From the NCBI GenBank assembly GCA_018136815.1, contig CM030941.1:2332039-2396038 (forward strand): 64,000 bases of DNA, read 5' to 3'. The notes below the pieces were generated by a model. It was not told the DNA's origin, did not search any database, and worked only from the letters and a program-made list of their open reading frames with translations. Both the position numbers and the translations under genes were made by a program. Origin of the DNA: Isochrysis galbana. Taxonomy: Eukaryota > Haptophyta > Isochrysidales > Isochrysidaceae. Below, in pieces: positions 1 to 10,740 of this stretch. Position 1 is the stretch's first letter, and every line of letters starts with the position of its first letter.

Positions 1-3000
1 ATGAGCGTTTGCTGAGCGCGTTCGACGAAGCCTACACCTTCATGTCGGTACGGCTCTGTACTCGACAAATCAGTCCCGGTGAGCTCCAGAATACGCGAAA
101 CAAGAACCGAACATAGATTCGAACCGGCGTCGGTCCGAAGCTGCCTAGGGACTCCATAACGCGTCACAATCAAGCGGATGAACATGTCCAAGGCCATCTC
201 CGACGAGGGATCCCCATTCGACGGCTCAGCCTCAATCCATCGAGTGAGCGAGTCGATGAAGACGACCAGCTTGTCGTAACCCGAGACTCCAGGCACGAAG
301 TTGTGAGTGGGAGCTAGCGAGAGCACGTCGCAGTAGACCACATCAAAGGGGTAGGTACCCACAGAGAGACCGGAGGGCGACGCTAGAGCCCTAGGTAGCG
401 GCTTGGCGAGGGTGCACTCGTGGCATTCTCGGACGTAGGACGCAACGTCGGAAGACATGCCAGGCCAGTATACCCGAGTACGAAGAAGACCGGACATACG
501 AGAAACTCCAAGGTGACCGGAGCGATCGTGGTAGGCAAAGAGGTAGCGAGACCGCAACAAGGGCGGAACATAGAGCACTAGCGAGTCCGGGTCGGTGGAG
601 TCAAGGACGGTGCGATAGTAGACGAGCCCATCGTGAACGACGAAACGGCGAAACATCTTGGATTGCTGAGCGGGAACAGGAGCGGGAGCGACAGGACTGG
701 AACACGAATCATCGTCGGCAACGGGGCCTGAGGCGGCGGCCGGCGGAGGCGACCCTTGGCCTGATGGCTCGTGGTTGGCCGTCTCTCCTGAGCCTAGGAG
801 TGGCTCTACGAACGGATCTTCCGCCAGGGCCGCTTTCATCTCTGCGGAAGTCGGCGTACCCGGAGCCAAATAACTGGACTGGATGGCGGGCCCGGAATCG
901 GAGGCTCGACGACGAGATCGGTCCAAGGCTTGAAGCCCTCGCGCCGTAGCTACGGAGCGCGTGATGGCAGCCACCGGATGAGACCGTTCATGCTCGGCTA
1001 GAGACTCTGAGCCAGGCTCACGTACCGCTAACGACGCTGGGCCGGCGAGTGGTTCGTCTTCGTGTTCCGGCTCCAGGGATGCTAGCCGGGACAGCCCGTC
1101 AGCATCCTGATGAACAGCTCCTGGTTTATGTTCGACATCGAACCGGTACTCAGCCAACTTGAGAGCCCACCGAGTCAGCCGAGAGGCTGGCCCACCGGCT
1201 ACTTGATCCTTCATGGTATGCAGCCATCGCAGCGCGGAGTGGTCGACGACTAACTTGAACCGACGCCCCCAAAGGTAGGGTCGCCAATTTCGGATTGATT
1301 CCAGGGCAGCCAAGAGCTCAATCTCGGTCACCGTCCAGTGGCGTTCGGCCGAGGTGAGACTGCGAGCGTAGTACCCAACGACTCGTTCACGGTTATCGTC
1401 TCCTAGCTGCGAGAGGATGCCGGCGATGCCCAACTTGCTAGCCCCATCGGTCTTGACGATGAAGGGCCGATCATCCCTGGGTGGAGTCAAGACGGGCTCC
1501 GAAGTGATCGCTGTCTTGAGCTCTTGGATAGCTCGGCGACACTCCTCGGACTGAGACTCCTTTGCCACGTCACAGCCCTTCCGCGTGAGGGCAGTGAGAG
1601 GAGCAGCCTTAGCGGCGAATTGGCGAATGAATCGACGGTAGTAGGAGCAAAGGCCGAGGAAAGATCGAACCGCTTCCAAGGAGTTGATGGATGACGGGTC
1701 GATGTCGGCGACAGCTGCGACCTTCTTCGGGTCCATCTTGAGACCTTCCCTCGAGACAACGTGACCGAGGTACTCCGTAGAGGTGGCAAAGAAGACACAC
1801 TTGGACATCTTGCAGGTCAGGCCGGCCCACTCTAGCCGCTCGAGAACTAGGTCTAGCCGGTGAAGCATTTGCTCGAACGAAGCCTGTGCCCTGGCCTCTT
1901 CGGAAGGACCCACGCCCGTTGACCAGATGCCCACATCATCGAGGTAAGGCATGCAGATCTCCCACGCTAGCGCACCGAGAACGATGTCCATCAAGCGGCA
2001 CATGTAGGAGGGACCTGATTGGATGCCGAACGGTAGAAAGTTGAACTCGTATTTGCCGCGGTGGGTAGTGAAAGCGGTGATATGTTTGTGCGATTCTTTG
2101 ATCGGGATGCCCCAAAAACCAGAGGCTAAATCGAGAGTACATAAGAAGAGAGAACTGAGCGGCCCTTGGCCGGACGCTAGCCTATCGATAGCCTCCACAA
2201 TGAGGGGTAGAGGGCTATCCTCGACGCGTAGCTTGGCGTTCGTGTCGCGGTAGTCCACGCAGAATCGAACGGAGCCATCTTTCTTGCTGACCAGGACTAC
2301 TCGGGAAGCCCAAGCCGAATTTGACTTGCGAATAATGCCGGCGGCTTCCATCTTGGCTACCTCCTCTTCTATGATGAGCTCGCCTGCGCGGCCCACTCTA
2401 GACGGAGCGTGCCGGTGAGGAACAGCGCCGGGGTTGAGTGGCAACTCCACCTCGAGAACGTGCGTATGGTTTGGAGCCCCCGGGTGCAACGCGAAAGCTT
2501 TGATGCGCCGGGCCAAGAGTTGGCGTACTTCTTCTCGTTGATCGTCGGACAGAAGCCGGTCTGGATCGATGGTGGCTGAGTCGAGTAGAGATCGTTGCTC
2601 CTCGCTCAGCGCGGTGACAGGGTCACCATCCCCCTCGCTTCCAGTCGGAGTCCAGCCCCGGTGCAACTTGAAACGCACCTGGAGCGAAGCTATCGGATGC
2701 AGAGACGGCAGGGTCAGCGCATTGACCCCGGTGTGGATGATCGTCACCGCGATGCGATGATCGTCCGTGGGCGTGACCACCGTGGGCATTACGAGAGGAG
2801 ACGAATCGAGAGCCTCGCGATTTGGTAGGCGGTCGACCAGCATCGCGCAGTCCGAATGATCTCGGAGAGCTAGCGGAACCCTGACCCAGATGGTTGCGCG
2901 GTGGAAGGCAGGAATCGTCACCGCTTGCTCCGTATAGAGAAGATATTCGGACGAGGTAGACGCCGGAGCTTTGGCCGCAAACTCGTCGGCAGACTCAAAG

Positions 3001-6000
3001 AGAGGTGTATAGAGTGGCTGTCTAGCATCAGCAGCAGCCTCACCCTCCGATCCGCCCGGGGTCTCTCGTGTTGCCGTCGACCTCTCCAGAAAGTCGACAG
3101 TCAGCGGCTGACCGGGTGACATCGAGATAGCTCCGACGAAGCCGGAGTCCGCGACTGGGGGCGGCGCCGTGGAAACTCTGACTACGCATTCGGAAAGGAC
3201 TCTTGAAGAGTCTTCTGAATCGCCAGAGGCCGGACGGAGGCGGAGGCTTCCTTCCGAGCTCGCGGCGTCGAGAGAAATGGTAGCGGAGTGGGCGGCCAAA
3301 AAATCGTTCCCGAGCAGCAGCATCGGGTTTCCTTCGATGACCGCGAACGAATGACGGAAGAGGCGACCGGACAAGGAGAAGACGAGGCTAGCCCGGCCCC
3401 TAGTGATGAGAGGAAGGCCGTCCGGCCCATGTAGGTTGGGGACGGTAGCGTCCGATACGCGTTCGACGCAAGCGTCTTCAGGTAGTCGATCGAGAAGAGC
3501 AGTGGTGATTACTGACGGGCCCGCTCCAGTGTCAGCCAGGGTGCTGTTCACCGTGAGGGCAACGTCCGGGAGAACGAACCCTTGAGCTGTGCGGTCGCCA
3601 TCGGCACGGCAGACCACGAGATCGCGGACATAGAGGCAGTGACGAGGGTAGAGCGGCGGCGGAGTGTCCGCGATAGATTCTACTGGAAGCGAGGTTCCGG
3701 CTCCGGGTGACGGGGTGGTTGGATTGGAGGCTGGCCTGGACGGAGAAGATTCATCGACGTGGGGCACTCGCTCGATAGCGGCGGCTACCGTCTGCGGCAC
3801 GAATGGTATTGAAGAGTATGGGGATGCCTTTGCCGAACTAGAGGGGTTAGGCACGCCATCATAGCCTAGCCCTCGACGGTCCGTCGGATGCCGAGGTTGA
3901 TCCATTTGGCGTGACCATTCCTTCTCCAGGGACTTCTGCAAGTCTGTCTTCGGAAGCTTCGACAACTCGGAAAATCCGGCCGCACTGAGGCCCCTAGCGG
4001 CAGCCCCATCGCCACACAATGCCTGTGGAGTACCTTCTCCGTCGGCGGCGTCGGAGGGCTTGGTCTCGAGGGCCTGCATGCTCCGGTGTTCTGGCATCTC
4101 GGGCGTGTCATCTTCTCCCGAGTCGGGCCCAACATCCCAGGTTTCGAGTGGCCTTTCGGCTACGAACGAATTGGTCAGTTCGGCCACTCCCTCGTCGCCA
4201 GCCGTGAAGGAGGCGCTCGGAGATAGTGCATTGATGCCTTGGGAGCCCAGTTGAGACAAGATGGAAGGTTCCGACGGCTCCGCAGCTGCCGCTTGCTCAG
4301 CGATTTCTTGGGCGATGGAAGGCGTGACATCCTGCCACCGATGGACCCCCGAAATTACATCACGATCGAAGACCTGCCACTTGCTGCGGCGCTTCTTCAC
4401 CGTGTTTGGAGGGCCTGGCGTTGTAGAGCGGTCCCTTATGGGCCACTCCCACGGCGTGAAGCGGTCTCCTTTCGCCTCGGTCCCGTCTTGCGATACGTTA
4501 GTTTCCGAGTCCTCCTGATGAAGCAGGCGAGACGCATCGGCAACGGGGCCTACGTCCGGGATCACGACAACCGAATCAGACACTGGCGAACCGCTGGGAG
4601 GCGTGAGGTGAGAGCTAGAAGCTGCTTCGCCTCTCCCCTCCATGAAGCGAGCCAGAGCCGTCCTCGGCTCAGCCAGTTCGAAGCCGGTCGAGCAGAGCGA
4701 AGGGCGTTCTCTCAAGCTGGCAGCAGCTTGGGAAATTGCCCAGTCCACCGTGAAGTCGAGCGAACGCGACGCCTTGGCTTTGCGCGCATAACGGCGCAAG
4801 ACTGGCATCCACTGGGCCGCCATTGCACCGGCAATGCCCACATAGGTGCGGCTGCGAAGGGCGCCACGGTGGGGCGACGGCGATAGATCCGCCATCGCGG
4901 ATAGACGTCCCTCGACAATCTTCGAAGGCTGCAGGGGCGGGAGTGAAGCCGTCAGGTACAGGCCAGTTGCTTTTTGATGGCCCGTGCCGTGCTGCCACGG
5001 CTGCACAAACTGCCGCGGTCGCAACCCCCCGACTAAGGCAGAGGCTTCCGCGTGCATTCGAGGATTTTCGACGGCAACGAAAGGCGCGTCGGCGCTTGCC
5101 ATGGCGAGGAAGACTCTAGCGGCGGATTCGAGAGCCTGGCGTCGTCCCGGCTCCCGATCGAGCCACTGGCAACTCACCGCCGACAAATACGTGCACGGCG
5201 GATGCGCGACCACGAGGTCCCAACCTAGATTTTGAATGTGAAGAGCATCTCCGCAGAAGTGGGGAATGTAGTCGATCTCCGACGGTCGTAGATCGCACGT
5301 CGCGACGTGCGCTCCGGCGAGTAGGAACATCGAAGACACGACCCCGCTAGCTTCACCGACGACCAGAACGCGGGGTGGAGGAATCCCCTCGGCCGCGTCG
5401 AGCGTCACGGCGTCGTGGATCGCCGCTAACTCAGCGCAAAGCTCGTCAAAATGCGTCGGCAGTACGGCAGAGGGTGATGAATGAGTGCTCGCGTGCGGCC
5501 GCCGCACGGCTAGAGCAGCTTCGGCGAGATGGCGGGGCAAGATGACGGAGGAACCGCTAGCCCGGGCACGGGAGGCGGCTAACATTTGGAGCTCGCGCGT
5601 AGGGGCGCGGGCAGTTGCAGTAGACTTGGCGGCCGAGGAACAACCAACCACGGCGATCCGGTGGATGGCCTCGGCAACGGAATTCAGGGGAAGGAGGTCG
5701 TCGCCCTCGAGTTTCGGTGGGCTAGACCTGAAGGGGGTTGGCTCCGGCGGGCGATCCCTGGAACGGGGATCCTCCGGAGAGCCGAGAGAAAGAGGAGACG
5801 CCGGCGTCCGTATGGTGCGCGACGAGGGATCGTAGTCGACGGCCCCTGCGTCTCCCGAGTCTGCGGTGGCCACGGCGTGAGCGCGGAAAGCCGCAGCTCC
5901 CTTGGAACCTTCATCTTCATTGACTCCGGAAGCCGACCCTTCCGGGTCGGGAACCAGATCAGAAACGAGAACGGGTGCAACTTCGAGACGAGAGAATGAA

Positions 6001-6830
6001 CACGACGACGGAGAAATATAACGAACCGGGGAGAGAGGTGAAGAGGAGACACTAGTCTCCGCCTCAACAGCACGAGAACCTACGGTAGACAACGACGATT
6101 CGTCCGCAGAGCGGCTCCGGCTATGGCCCTTGGGAGAGAGGTCTCCAGTGGGGTCCCGCCGGGAAAGAGCAGAAACAGGTAAAGCAGCAACAACGTTTTC
6201 GGACGCGGCAGCGGCCACGTCGGACCTATCCATAGAACCTAGAGCAGAAGATGATACCGAGTCGACAGCCCTCGAGGGCTTCACAACTGATTGTTTACGA
6301 AACGAAGAGACCGAAGACGCGTCGAATCCACCTAGCCCACCCCCTTGGGCAGGGCCGTCGGGGGGTGAATCCAGGGATGAAGATGCGTCGAAAGACCTAG
6401 GCGAATTTGAAGAAACCGAAGACAGCATAGTATCCGTAGAAATAGATTCCAAGAGGGGCAGCGAGCGAGAATCGGCCCCTAACATCCTAATAGCGTGCGG
6501 AGTAATAGAAGAACTTGTAGACGTACACGAATTTCGGAGAGTCGGGTCGCGACTATCTCCGGGGCAAACCTGTTTCCAGGAGCCCGGGTCAAGTGTCGAC
6601 TCCGGCTTCCGAGATAGCCGTTCGGCGGGGGCTTCAGCCGGCGAGGCGGCTCCCACCGTCGAGGACTGAATAGAGCTAGAGACAGGGGAGAATCGCCGCG
6701 TTGACAGCTCTTCTCCCCAAGCGGCGTAGGGATCGGATCGGGATGGTGGTGGTGGCGTTCGGGCCCACCGCCCGCGATGTTCTCCGCCAGGGTTTGAAGG
6801 ACGGGGACCCCGCCGGACCCCTACTGAGGC
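1..6830 (-). CDS. pol: Retroelement polyprotein (methyltransferase-like, protease, RT, RNase H, integrase), open at window edge
   Basis: One frame stays open from 6830 to base 1; its first Met is at 6485. Landmarks in order: a Ser/Pro-rich linker (about 6480-5400); a SAM-methyltransferase-like domain (about 5375-4905) with VVGEASGVVSS, CDLRPSE, HPPCTYLS and VAVENP; a linker; a protease active site DTGAG at 3533-3519; RT with VSKKDGSVRFCVDYRDTN near 2294-2240 and YLDD at 1946-1935; RNase H with TDGASKLG near 1450 and a HKPGAVHQDADGLSRL segment near 1130-1085; an integrase zinc-binding region (HDRSGHLG, YWPGM, CHEC) near 530-420; and the integrase core toward base 1. RT and protease motifs assign it to Ty3/gypsy. 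That these domains belong to one polyprotein is inferred from the shared frame. Confidence 0.92.
4905..5375 (-). other. Cytosine-C5 methyltransferase-like domain inside the retroelement polyprotein
   Basis: This segment of the polyprotein reads VLVVGEASGVVSSMF, then CDLRPSE, CGDAL, GWDLVVAHPPCTYLS, VAVENPRM and VQPWQHGTGHQKATGL. The glycine-rich loop with an acidic CDL strand looks like a SAM-binding motif I/II. HPPC matches the PPC catalytic motif of the small phage and bacterial proteins annotated as C5-cytosine methyltransferase-like, which also share the ENP and QPWQ..G segments. From memory, C5 methyltransferases captured by retrotransposons have been reported in dinoflagellates and charophytes; this one looks closer to the short phage type than to DNMT1 or DNMT3. 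Activity and DNA specificity are not established by sequence. Confidence 0.8.
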
Positions 6831-7090
6831 TTAACCCGGACCATCGAGCGAAGAAGCTTATGAATGTGCTCGTCCGATCCACACTCTCCGCAGCCAGCCT
6901 CACACAGAAAGCGAATATATGGCTGACAGATGACGGGGTTGTGAGCACCGTCTCCCGTGCCATATTTCCAGGCTTCGCTGGCTGGAGTGCCAGGAGGAGC
7001 GTGAGGTCGGAAAGCGCAGAAGGCACAGCCGTTTTCGTTCGTCCATTCGGTGATTCCCCTATTGATATCGTCCGTCCGTGGAGTTTCCAT
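6821..7090 (-). CDS. Gag-like frame with Cys/His-rich segment (retroelement)
   Basis: An 89-codon frame with clustered Cys and His (CAFCAFRPH, then CEAGCGECG and EHIH) lies directly upstream of the pol frame and overlaps it by about 10 bases. Position and Cys/His content suggest the nucleocapsid part of gag. The spacing is not a textbook CCHC knuckle, so this rests mostly on context. Confidence 0.5.
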   Translation of the reverse strand: METPRTDDINRGITEWTNENGCAFCAFRPHAPPGTPASEAWKYGTGDGAHNPVICQPYIRFLCEAGCGECGSDEHIHKLLRSMVRVKPQ

Positions 7091-7154
7091 TGAATTATCG
7101 GCCGGTCGGCACTTTGCTAGCGCCGCCGAGACCCTTGGGTGCTTGGCATAGCTG

Positions 7155-7451
7155 CTACGGCCCAGAAGCGGGCTCGGGCCGATTCCAAAGCTCGGGCGTC
7201 ACCGGGATACGCCAAATCGGGCGGTAGCCTTGGCCGTTCGCCGGCGGATCGCAGCGACGGCTGGGCGACCGAGACGAGCCTCCCTTTCGACCCGGTGGAT
7301 CGGTCAGTATAGCCGGCAACGGTGAGTTGGAGTGGTAACTTGCCGGCGGTGCAGCAGCCCGATAATCAGGCTTCGAAGCAGGCGAATGTCCCTGTCCGCG
7401 AAGAGCTTCCGCCACGGTAGCTTGGACGGCCGCCTGCACGGCGGCAACCAT
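7155..7451 (-). CDS. Gag-like fragment of the retroelement
   Basis: A 98-codon basic, Ser/Pro-rich frame starting MVAAVQAAVQATVAEAL, with an amphipathic helix-like start. It lies between the Cys/His-rich frame and the assembly gap, the position expected for gag. No conserved capsid motif is recognisable by eye. More gag sequence may lie in the gap. Confidence 0.4.
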   Translation of the reverse strand: MVAAVQAAVQATVAEALRGQGHSPASKPDYRAAAPPASYHSNSPLPAILTDPPGRKGGSSRSPSRRCDPPANGQGYRPIWRIPVTPELWNRPEPASGP

Positions 7452-7497
7452 GTCCGTGGTCGAAGCGGTCTTCTGGGACGAGGAAGTCTCGTTCTTA

Positions 7498-7597
7498 NNN
7501 NNNNNNNNNNNNNNNNNNNNNNNNNNNNNNNNNNNNNNNNNNNNNNNNNNNNNNNNNNNNNNNNNNNNNNNNNNNNNNNNNNNNNNNNNNNNNNNNN
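7498..7597. other. Assembly gap (100 N)
   Basis: Exactly 100 undetermined bases, a typical placeholder for a gap of unknown length. It separates the retroelement from an SLC44 exon that is open right up to the gap edge, so the 5' half of that gene and the 5' end of the element are unresolved here. Confidence 0.99.
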
Positions 7598-8665
7598 TTC
7601 ATCCTAGCATACATTTGGACGGACCCAGCAAAATCGTACGAGTCGGCTGTGGGGTGGGCGGAGGACGTCTTGGAGAGGACAAACTCCTCGGAGATTCAGA
7701 TTAACGTCGCCCCGACAGACTTTCTTTGGTACGAGACGGGATTCGTGGCTTTTGGCGCGATATGGACATACTTCTTCTTCGAGGCTATAGAGACGACCAT
7801 CATTTCGGGATGTGTTGTCTACTTCTACTTCATCGACCAAGACACCGCGGGGCGCCGGGATGCTCAGTATGCTGACAATCAGACCGACTTCATCACGTTG
7901 AGCATGACCTATCACGTGGTGACGCGTCACTTGGGCACGATGGCCTTTGGCTCGCTTATTTTGGCGCTAGTAGAAGTTGCCCGTATACTGCTCGAGTGGA
8001 TTGACCGCCAGTCAAAGGAGGTGCAAGACACCAATGTACTCCTCAAGTACGCCCTCAAGTGCTGCAAGTGCTTCCTAATGTGCTTCGAGCGGTCGATCAA
8101 GTTCCTATCGTCCTACGCATACACCTTCGTCATTATGGAGAGCCAGAACTTCTGCAGGGCGTGCACTACATCATACTCACTGCTCAAGGATTATGCCGTG
8201 CAAATCTCGGTCAATACAGCTGTGTGCATTGTCCTGTACTGGATCCAGTCCATATCCACGTCCATCATGTGCGCGCTCCTTGGCTATTTCTACATTATCA
8301 AGTTCGACGCAGAAGTGCAATCCGGTGTTGTCGATCCACTTGACTACTGGGGTGCGCTGATTCCCGTGGCGGCCATCCTCATACTTTCCTTTTGGATGGC
8401 CCGCTCCTTTGCGGGCGTGTACGAACAAACGGTAACGGCGCTAACGGTGTGCGTCCTACAAGACATCACCTACTACCGGCCCACCTATATCCAGCGACAC
8501 ATGTACGAGGCCTTTGAGCTGGAGCCCGCATGGGGCGATCGCAAACCTAGCCCGAATGACATGCATTCCAGGGAGCACGAGAAGCTTCCGCTTCAAGGGC
8601 GCAGGAACCTAAAACGCAAAACGACCGCTCCTCTGCTCGGCCAAGGCTACACAGAGCTACGCTAG
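7598..8665 (+). CDS. Choline transporter-like protein (SLC44/CTL family), 3' part
   Basis: The frame is open from the gap edge and ends with TAG at 8663-8665, giving 355 visible residues without introns. Family hallmarks are the YHVVTRHLGTMAFGSLILAL segment, a Cys-rich loop (KCCKCFLMCFERSIKFLSS), AYTFVIMES.NFCRAC, and a run of hydrophobic helices near VAFGAIWTYFFFEAI, GCVVYFYFI, AVCIVLYWIQS and ALIPVAAILILSFWMA. SLC44 proteins are 10-helix membrane proteins of the plasma membrane, mitochondria or endomembranes that move choline or ethanolamine. Full-length members have roughly 600-700 residues, so about half is missing upstream. The first in-frame start-like codon (GTG at 7649) is not a real start. 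The basic C-terminal tail after the last helix is probably cytosolic. Confidence 0.93.
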   Translation, partial: FILAYIWTDPAKSYESAVGWAEDVLERTNSSEIQINVAPTDFLWYETGFVAFGAIWTYFFFEAIETTIISGCVVYFYFIDQDTAGRRDAQYADNQTDFITLSMTYHVVTRHLGTMAFGSLILALVEVARILLEWIDRQSKEVQDTNVLLKYALKCCKCFLMCFERSIKFLSSYAYTFVIMESQNFCRACTTSYSLLKDYAVQISVNTAVCIVLYWIQSISTSIMCALLGYFYIIKFDAEVQSGVVDPLDYWGALIPVAAILILSFWMARSFAGVYEQTVTALTVCVLQDITYYRPTYIQRHMYEAFELEPAWGDRKPSPNDMHSREHEKLPLQGRRNLKRKTTAPLLGQGYTELR

Positions 8666-9219
8666 GATCTGCGTGCGCAACGCCTGATGGTGCGTGTCAT
8701 GTCTGGACTGCAGATCATTAAAGCGGACGGATGCGCGGATCCACCAGTGCGGGATTTGAAGTGGCACCGGTGGGCGCCGACATCGCCTTCATTCATGAAT
8801 TTCTCGAACTTGACGCGACCTACATGTGTAACTAGCCAGCGTTTACTCTAGCTATCACAGCCGAATGGCGTTCGCATGCCATCGACTACAATGTTGGTCA
8901 CTACTTATCTTAGAAATGTGTCAATCGATGTAGACCATAGCTTTCGCTATGCTTCGTTTTTGAAAATCAAATCCCTTTTTTCTCCCCCCCGGGCGAATCC
9001 TGCGGGGCGAGGGTCGGGACAGTCAAGGTGCAATCTGTGACGGCCGTGTGCGAGCTGTGTGTGGTGCGTATGTGCATGCGCGGACGTCATCGCTGGGGCA
9101 CCAGGGTTTGAAATTTGCTTTATAGGCCATATGGGGCGTCGGACCCCTAATTTACTAGATGTCTATCTAGGCACATTTTAAGTGAAAAATGAAAGAAACA
9201 CATCTCACATCTCTCAATG
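8666..9219 (+). other. 3' flank of the SLC44 gene, no gene seen
   Basis: Unique-looking sequence with short AT-rich stretches near 8940-8985. No coding potential on either strand; it probably holds the 3' UTR and terminator of the SLC44-like gene. Confidence 0.6.
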
Positions 9220-9464
9220 GGAGCGACGTCCGTCCAGTTCGGCTCGTGTGAGCCGCCAGAGCGTGTGCTAGGGCTAGAGAGGGGGGGGGGGGGTTCAGAG
9301 TTGAGAGTTCGGACGGGACTTCGTACCGTCTTTTCGGACGAGGATTCTGAAAAGGCCGGGAGACCCTCCGACCCGCTTTCGCTTTCGCCGGGGCTTTCCG
9401 CTCACGGTCAAAGATGTCAACCCCCCCAATATTAGTACTTAAAAGACCCTGTTTCCTGTTTGAC

Positions 9465-9650
9465 CGCCCTAAAAAAACCATCTGAAGATTCTGGGCCAAC
9501 ACCTACTAGAGCTAGGTACCTCTACCTGTCCGCTGATACCGCCCTTTCTTCCCTTCCCTCCACCACCTCCCTTTCCCCCCATCATTGCCCTTTGTTTTCG
9601 GTATCCGGGGAACGGCCGATTCCGAATCGCTGGCGTCAGACGGGCTGCTG
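9465..9650 (-). repeat. Dispersed repeat tail (CTGAATCTTCAG family), copy 1
   Basis: On the minus strand this ends in a T-rich tail preceded by an imperfect CTGAATCTTCAG palindrome and GTAGGTGTTGGCCC. The same tail occurs at about 51640-51800 (minus) and 58450-58583 (plus). With its upstream pyrimidine-rich stretch the family looks like the 3' end of a SINE or short LINE. Confidence 0.55.
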
Positions 9651-10042
9651 GTAGCGCCCGAGCCTGAGTATGACCGCGACGAATGCGACGAATCGGACGA
9701 AGGCGACGAGGGGCTCGGTGAGCGGTGGCGCCGGTGGCGATGGCTCTTACGGCCCTTGGGGGCTTTCGGGGGTTTCGGGGGAGGCCGAGGCGACAACGTG
9801 GGTGGTTGTGGCGCTTCGGTTTGTGCTAGCCCTCCTCCCCCAGGTTTGGAGGCGGTGGATACAGCCCGTGAAGCGGGGGCACCCTTCTCGATCGCCTCGG
9901 TGACCGCGGCGAGCTGCTTGGTGAACTGCGCTGCCATGGCTTGGATCATTTCCATGCAGCGCAGCTCCACCGCGCTCAGCCCTGGAGAGGCGGCGCTCAA
10001 GAACACAATGCCCATCCTAAAGTTAAAAGACACACAAGCCAT
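9512..10042 (-). CDS. Unidentified 176-codon frame with Ser/Arg-rich tail
   Basis: The frame begins MACVSFNFRMGIVFLS, has a short amphipathic helix (MEMIQAMAAQFTKQLAAV), then Pro- and Ser/Arg-rich low complexity, and ends inside the dispersed repeat tail. A helix followed by an RS-rich tail is compatible with an element's gag-like or ORF1-like protein, but I recognise no domain. It may be a chance frame in repeat sequence. Confidence 0.25.
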   Translation of the reverse strand: MACVSFNFRMGIVFLSAASPGLSAVELRCMEMIQAMAAQFTKQLAAVTEAIEKGAPASRAVSTASKPGGGGLAQTEAPQPPTLSPRPPPKPPKAPKGRKSHRHRRHRSPSPSSPSSDSSHSSRSYSGSGATSSPSDASDSESAVPRIPKTKGNDGGKGRWWREGKKGRYQRTGRGT

Positions 10043-10048
10043 CGGATC

Positions 10049-10560
10049 CGTCTAGAGTATTGTGGAAATACTCTGGATCCGACACGACTTCGTGTTGTAC
10101 GTGTTGGTCGCATCATCAAATTCAACCTCGATCGGCTCCTTCTGCTCCTTGCCCTGGGTGTACAGGTGGCTGTCTGCCTGAGGAGCATCGCGCGGGCGGA
10201 GGGGAAGAGGAGTCAGTGGTGCGAGGGGCGCCACATGCCGCGGTGTCGCCGTGCGCCCCTCAGCCCCCCTCTCCACACCTGCACCCATCCCCTTACATAC
10301 AGGCTTACAAAGGTGATGACCGACGTGTACGTCGACTTGGGTTGTCCTTGAACTCGGGGGCGTGCATGTTCAGGATGGGGATGATGCCGCGCTCAGCGTT
10401 CGTCCACACGTCGAGCTGCGACACGAACTCGTCCCCCACCTTCGCGTCCTTGGCCGTGAGGAACGCAACCTTCCCTGTCGCCACAATTTGCGTAAGCAAC
10501 GCAACCTTCTTCTCCTCGGTCCTGTTGTAGCGTTGTAGCGTGAACGCTTTGCTGCATGCA
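10049..10560 (-). pseudogene. Unidentified gene remnant, two exon-like blocks
   Basis: Two minus-strand blocks read like conserved protein: 10500-10330 (VAFLTAKDAKVGDEFVSQ, DVWTNAERGIIPILNMHAPE) and 10190-10052 (ADSHLYTQGKEQKEPIEVE, FDDATNTYNTKSC). Between them are a GTAAGC donor-like site near 10312 and a CTCCTCAG acceptor near 10189, but the two frames do not join cleanly under the obvious splice choice. This may be a decayed gene or a gene with an unrecognised junction. I do not recognise the family. Confidence 0.35.
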
Positions 10561-10740
10561 CAACGCAACACGCAAGCGTGTGGGTGGTGAGTGGTGAGTC
10601 GTGGGGCTGCATGCTGTGCGATGCCTCGCCCATGCGTGCGGACGCGGTGCGGCTTCGGTGAGGGCAGTGCATCTCCTTGCGGTGCGGCGCGGCCTCGCGC
10701 ACCCTCTCCATTGTTGAGGCCACCGGGAGCCCTCAATAGC

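Larger units (their letters stand above)
1..7497 (-). mobile_element. Ty3/gypsy-like LTR retrotransposon with a methyltransferase-like domain (inner part)
   Basis: On the minus strand the order from the right is gag-like frames, a Ser-rich linker, a cytosine methyltransferase-like domain, aspartic protease, RT, RNase H and integrase, which is the Ty3/gypsy order with an extra domain. The 3' end and 3' LTR lie beyond base 1. The 5' end is hidden by the N gap at 7498, so neither LTR is visible. The visible pol side looks whole, with no breaks seen, which suggests a young insertion. The gag-side and pol-side frames overlap by a few bases, an arrangement that Ty3/gypsy elements are known to handle by programmed frameshifting. 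The element runs up to the gap that precedes the SLC44 exon, so it may have inserted in or next to that gene, or the join may be a scaffolding artefact. Confidence 0.93.

Noticed and set aside
4239-4886. Plus-strand 215-codon frame in the retroelement
   Set aside because: Shadow of the minus-strand polyprotein linker; composition Arg-rich with no domain.
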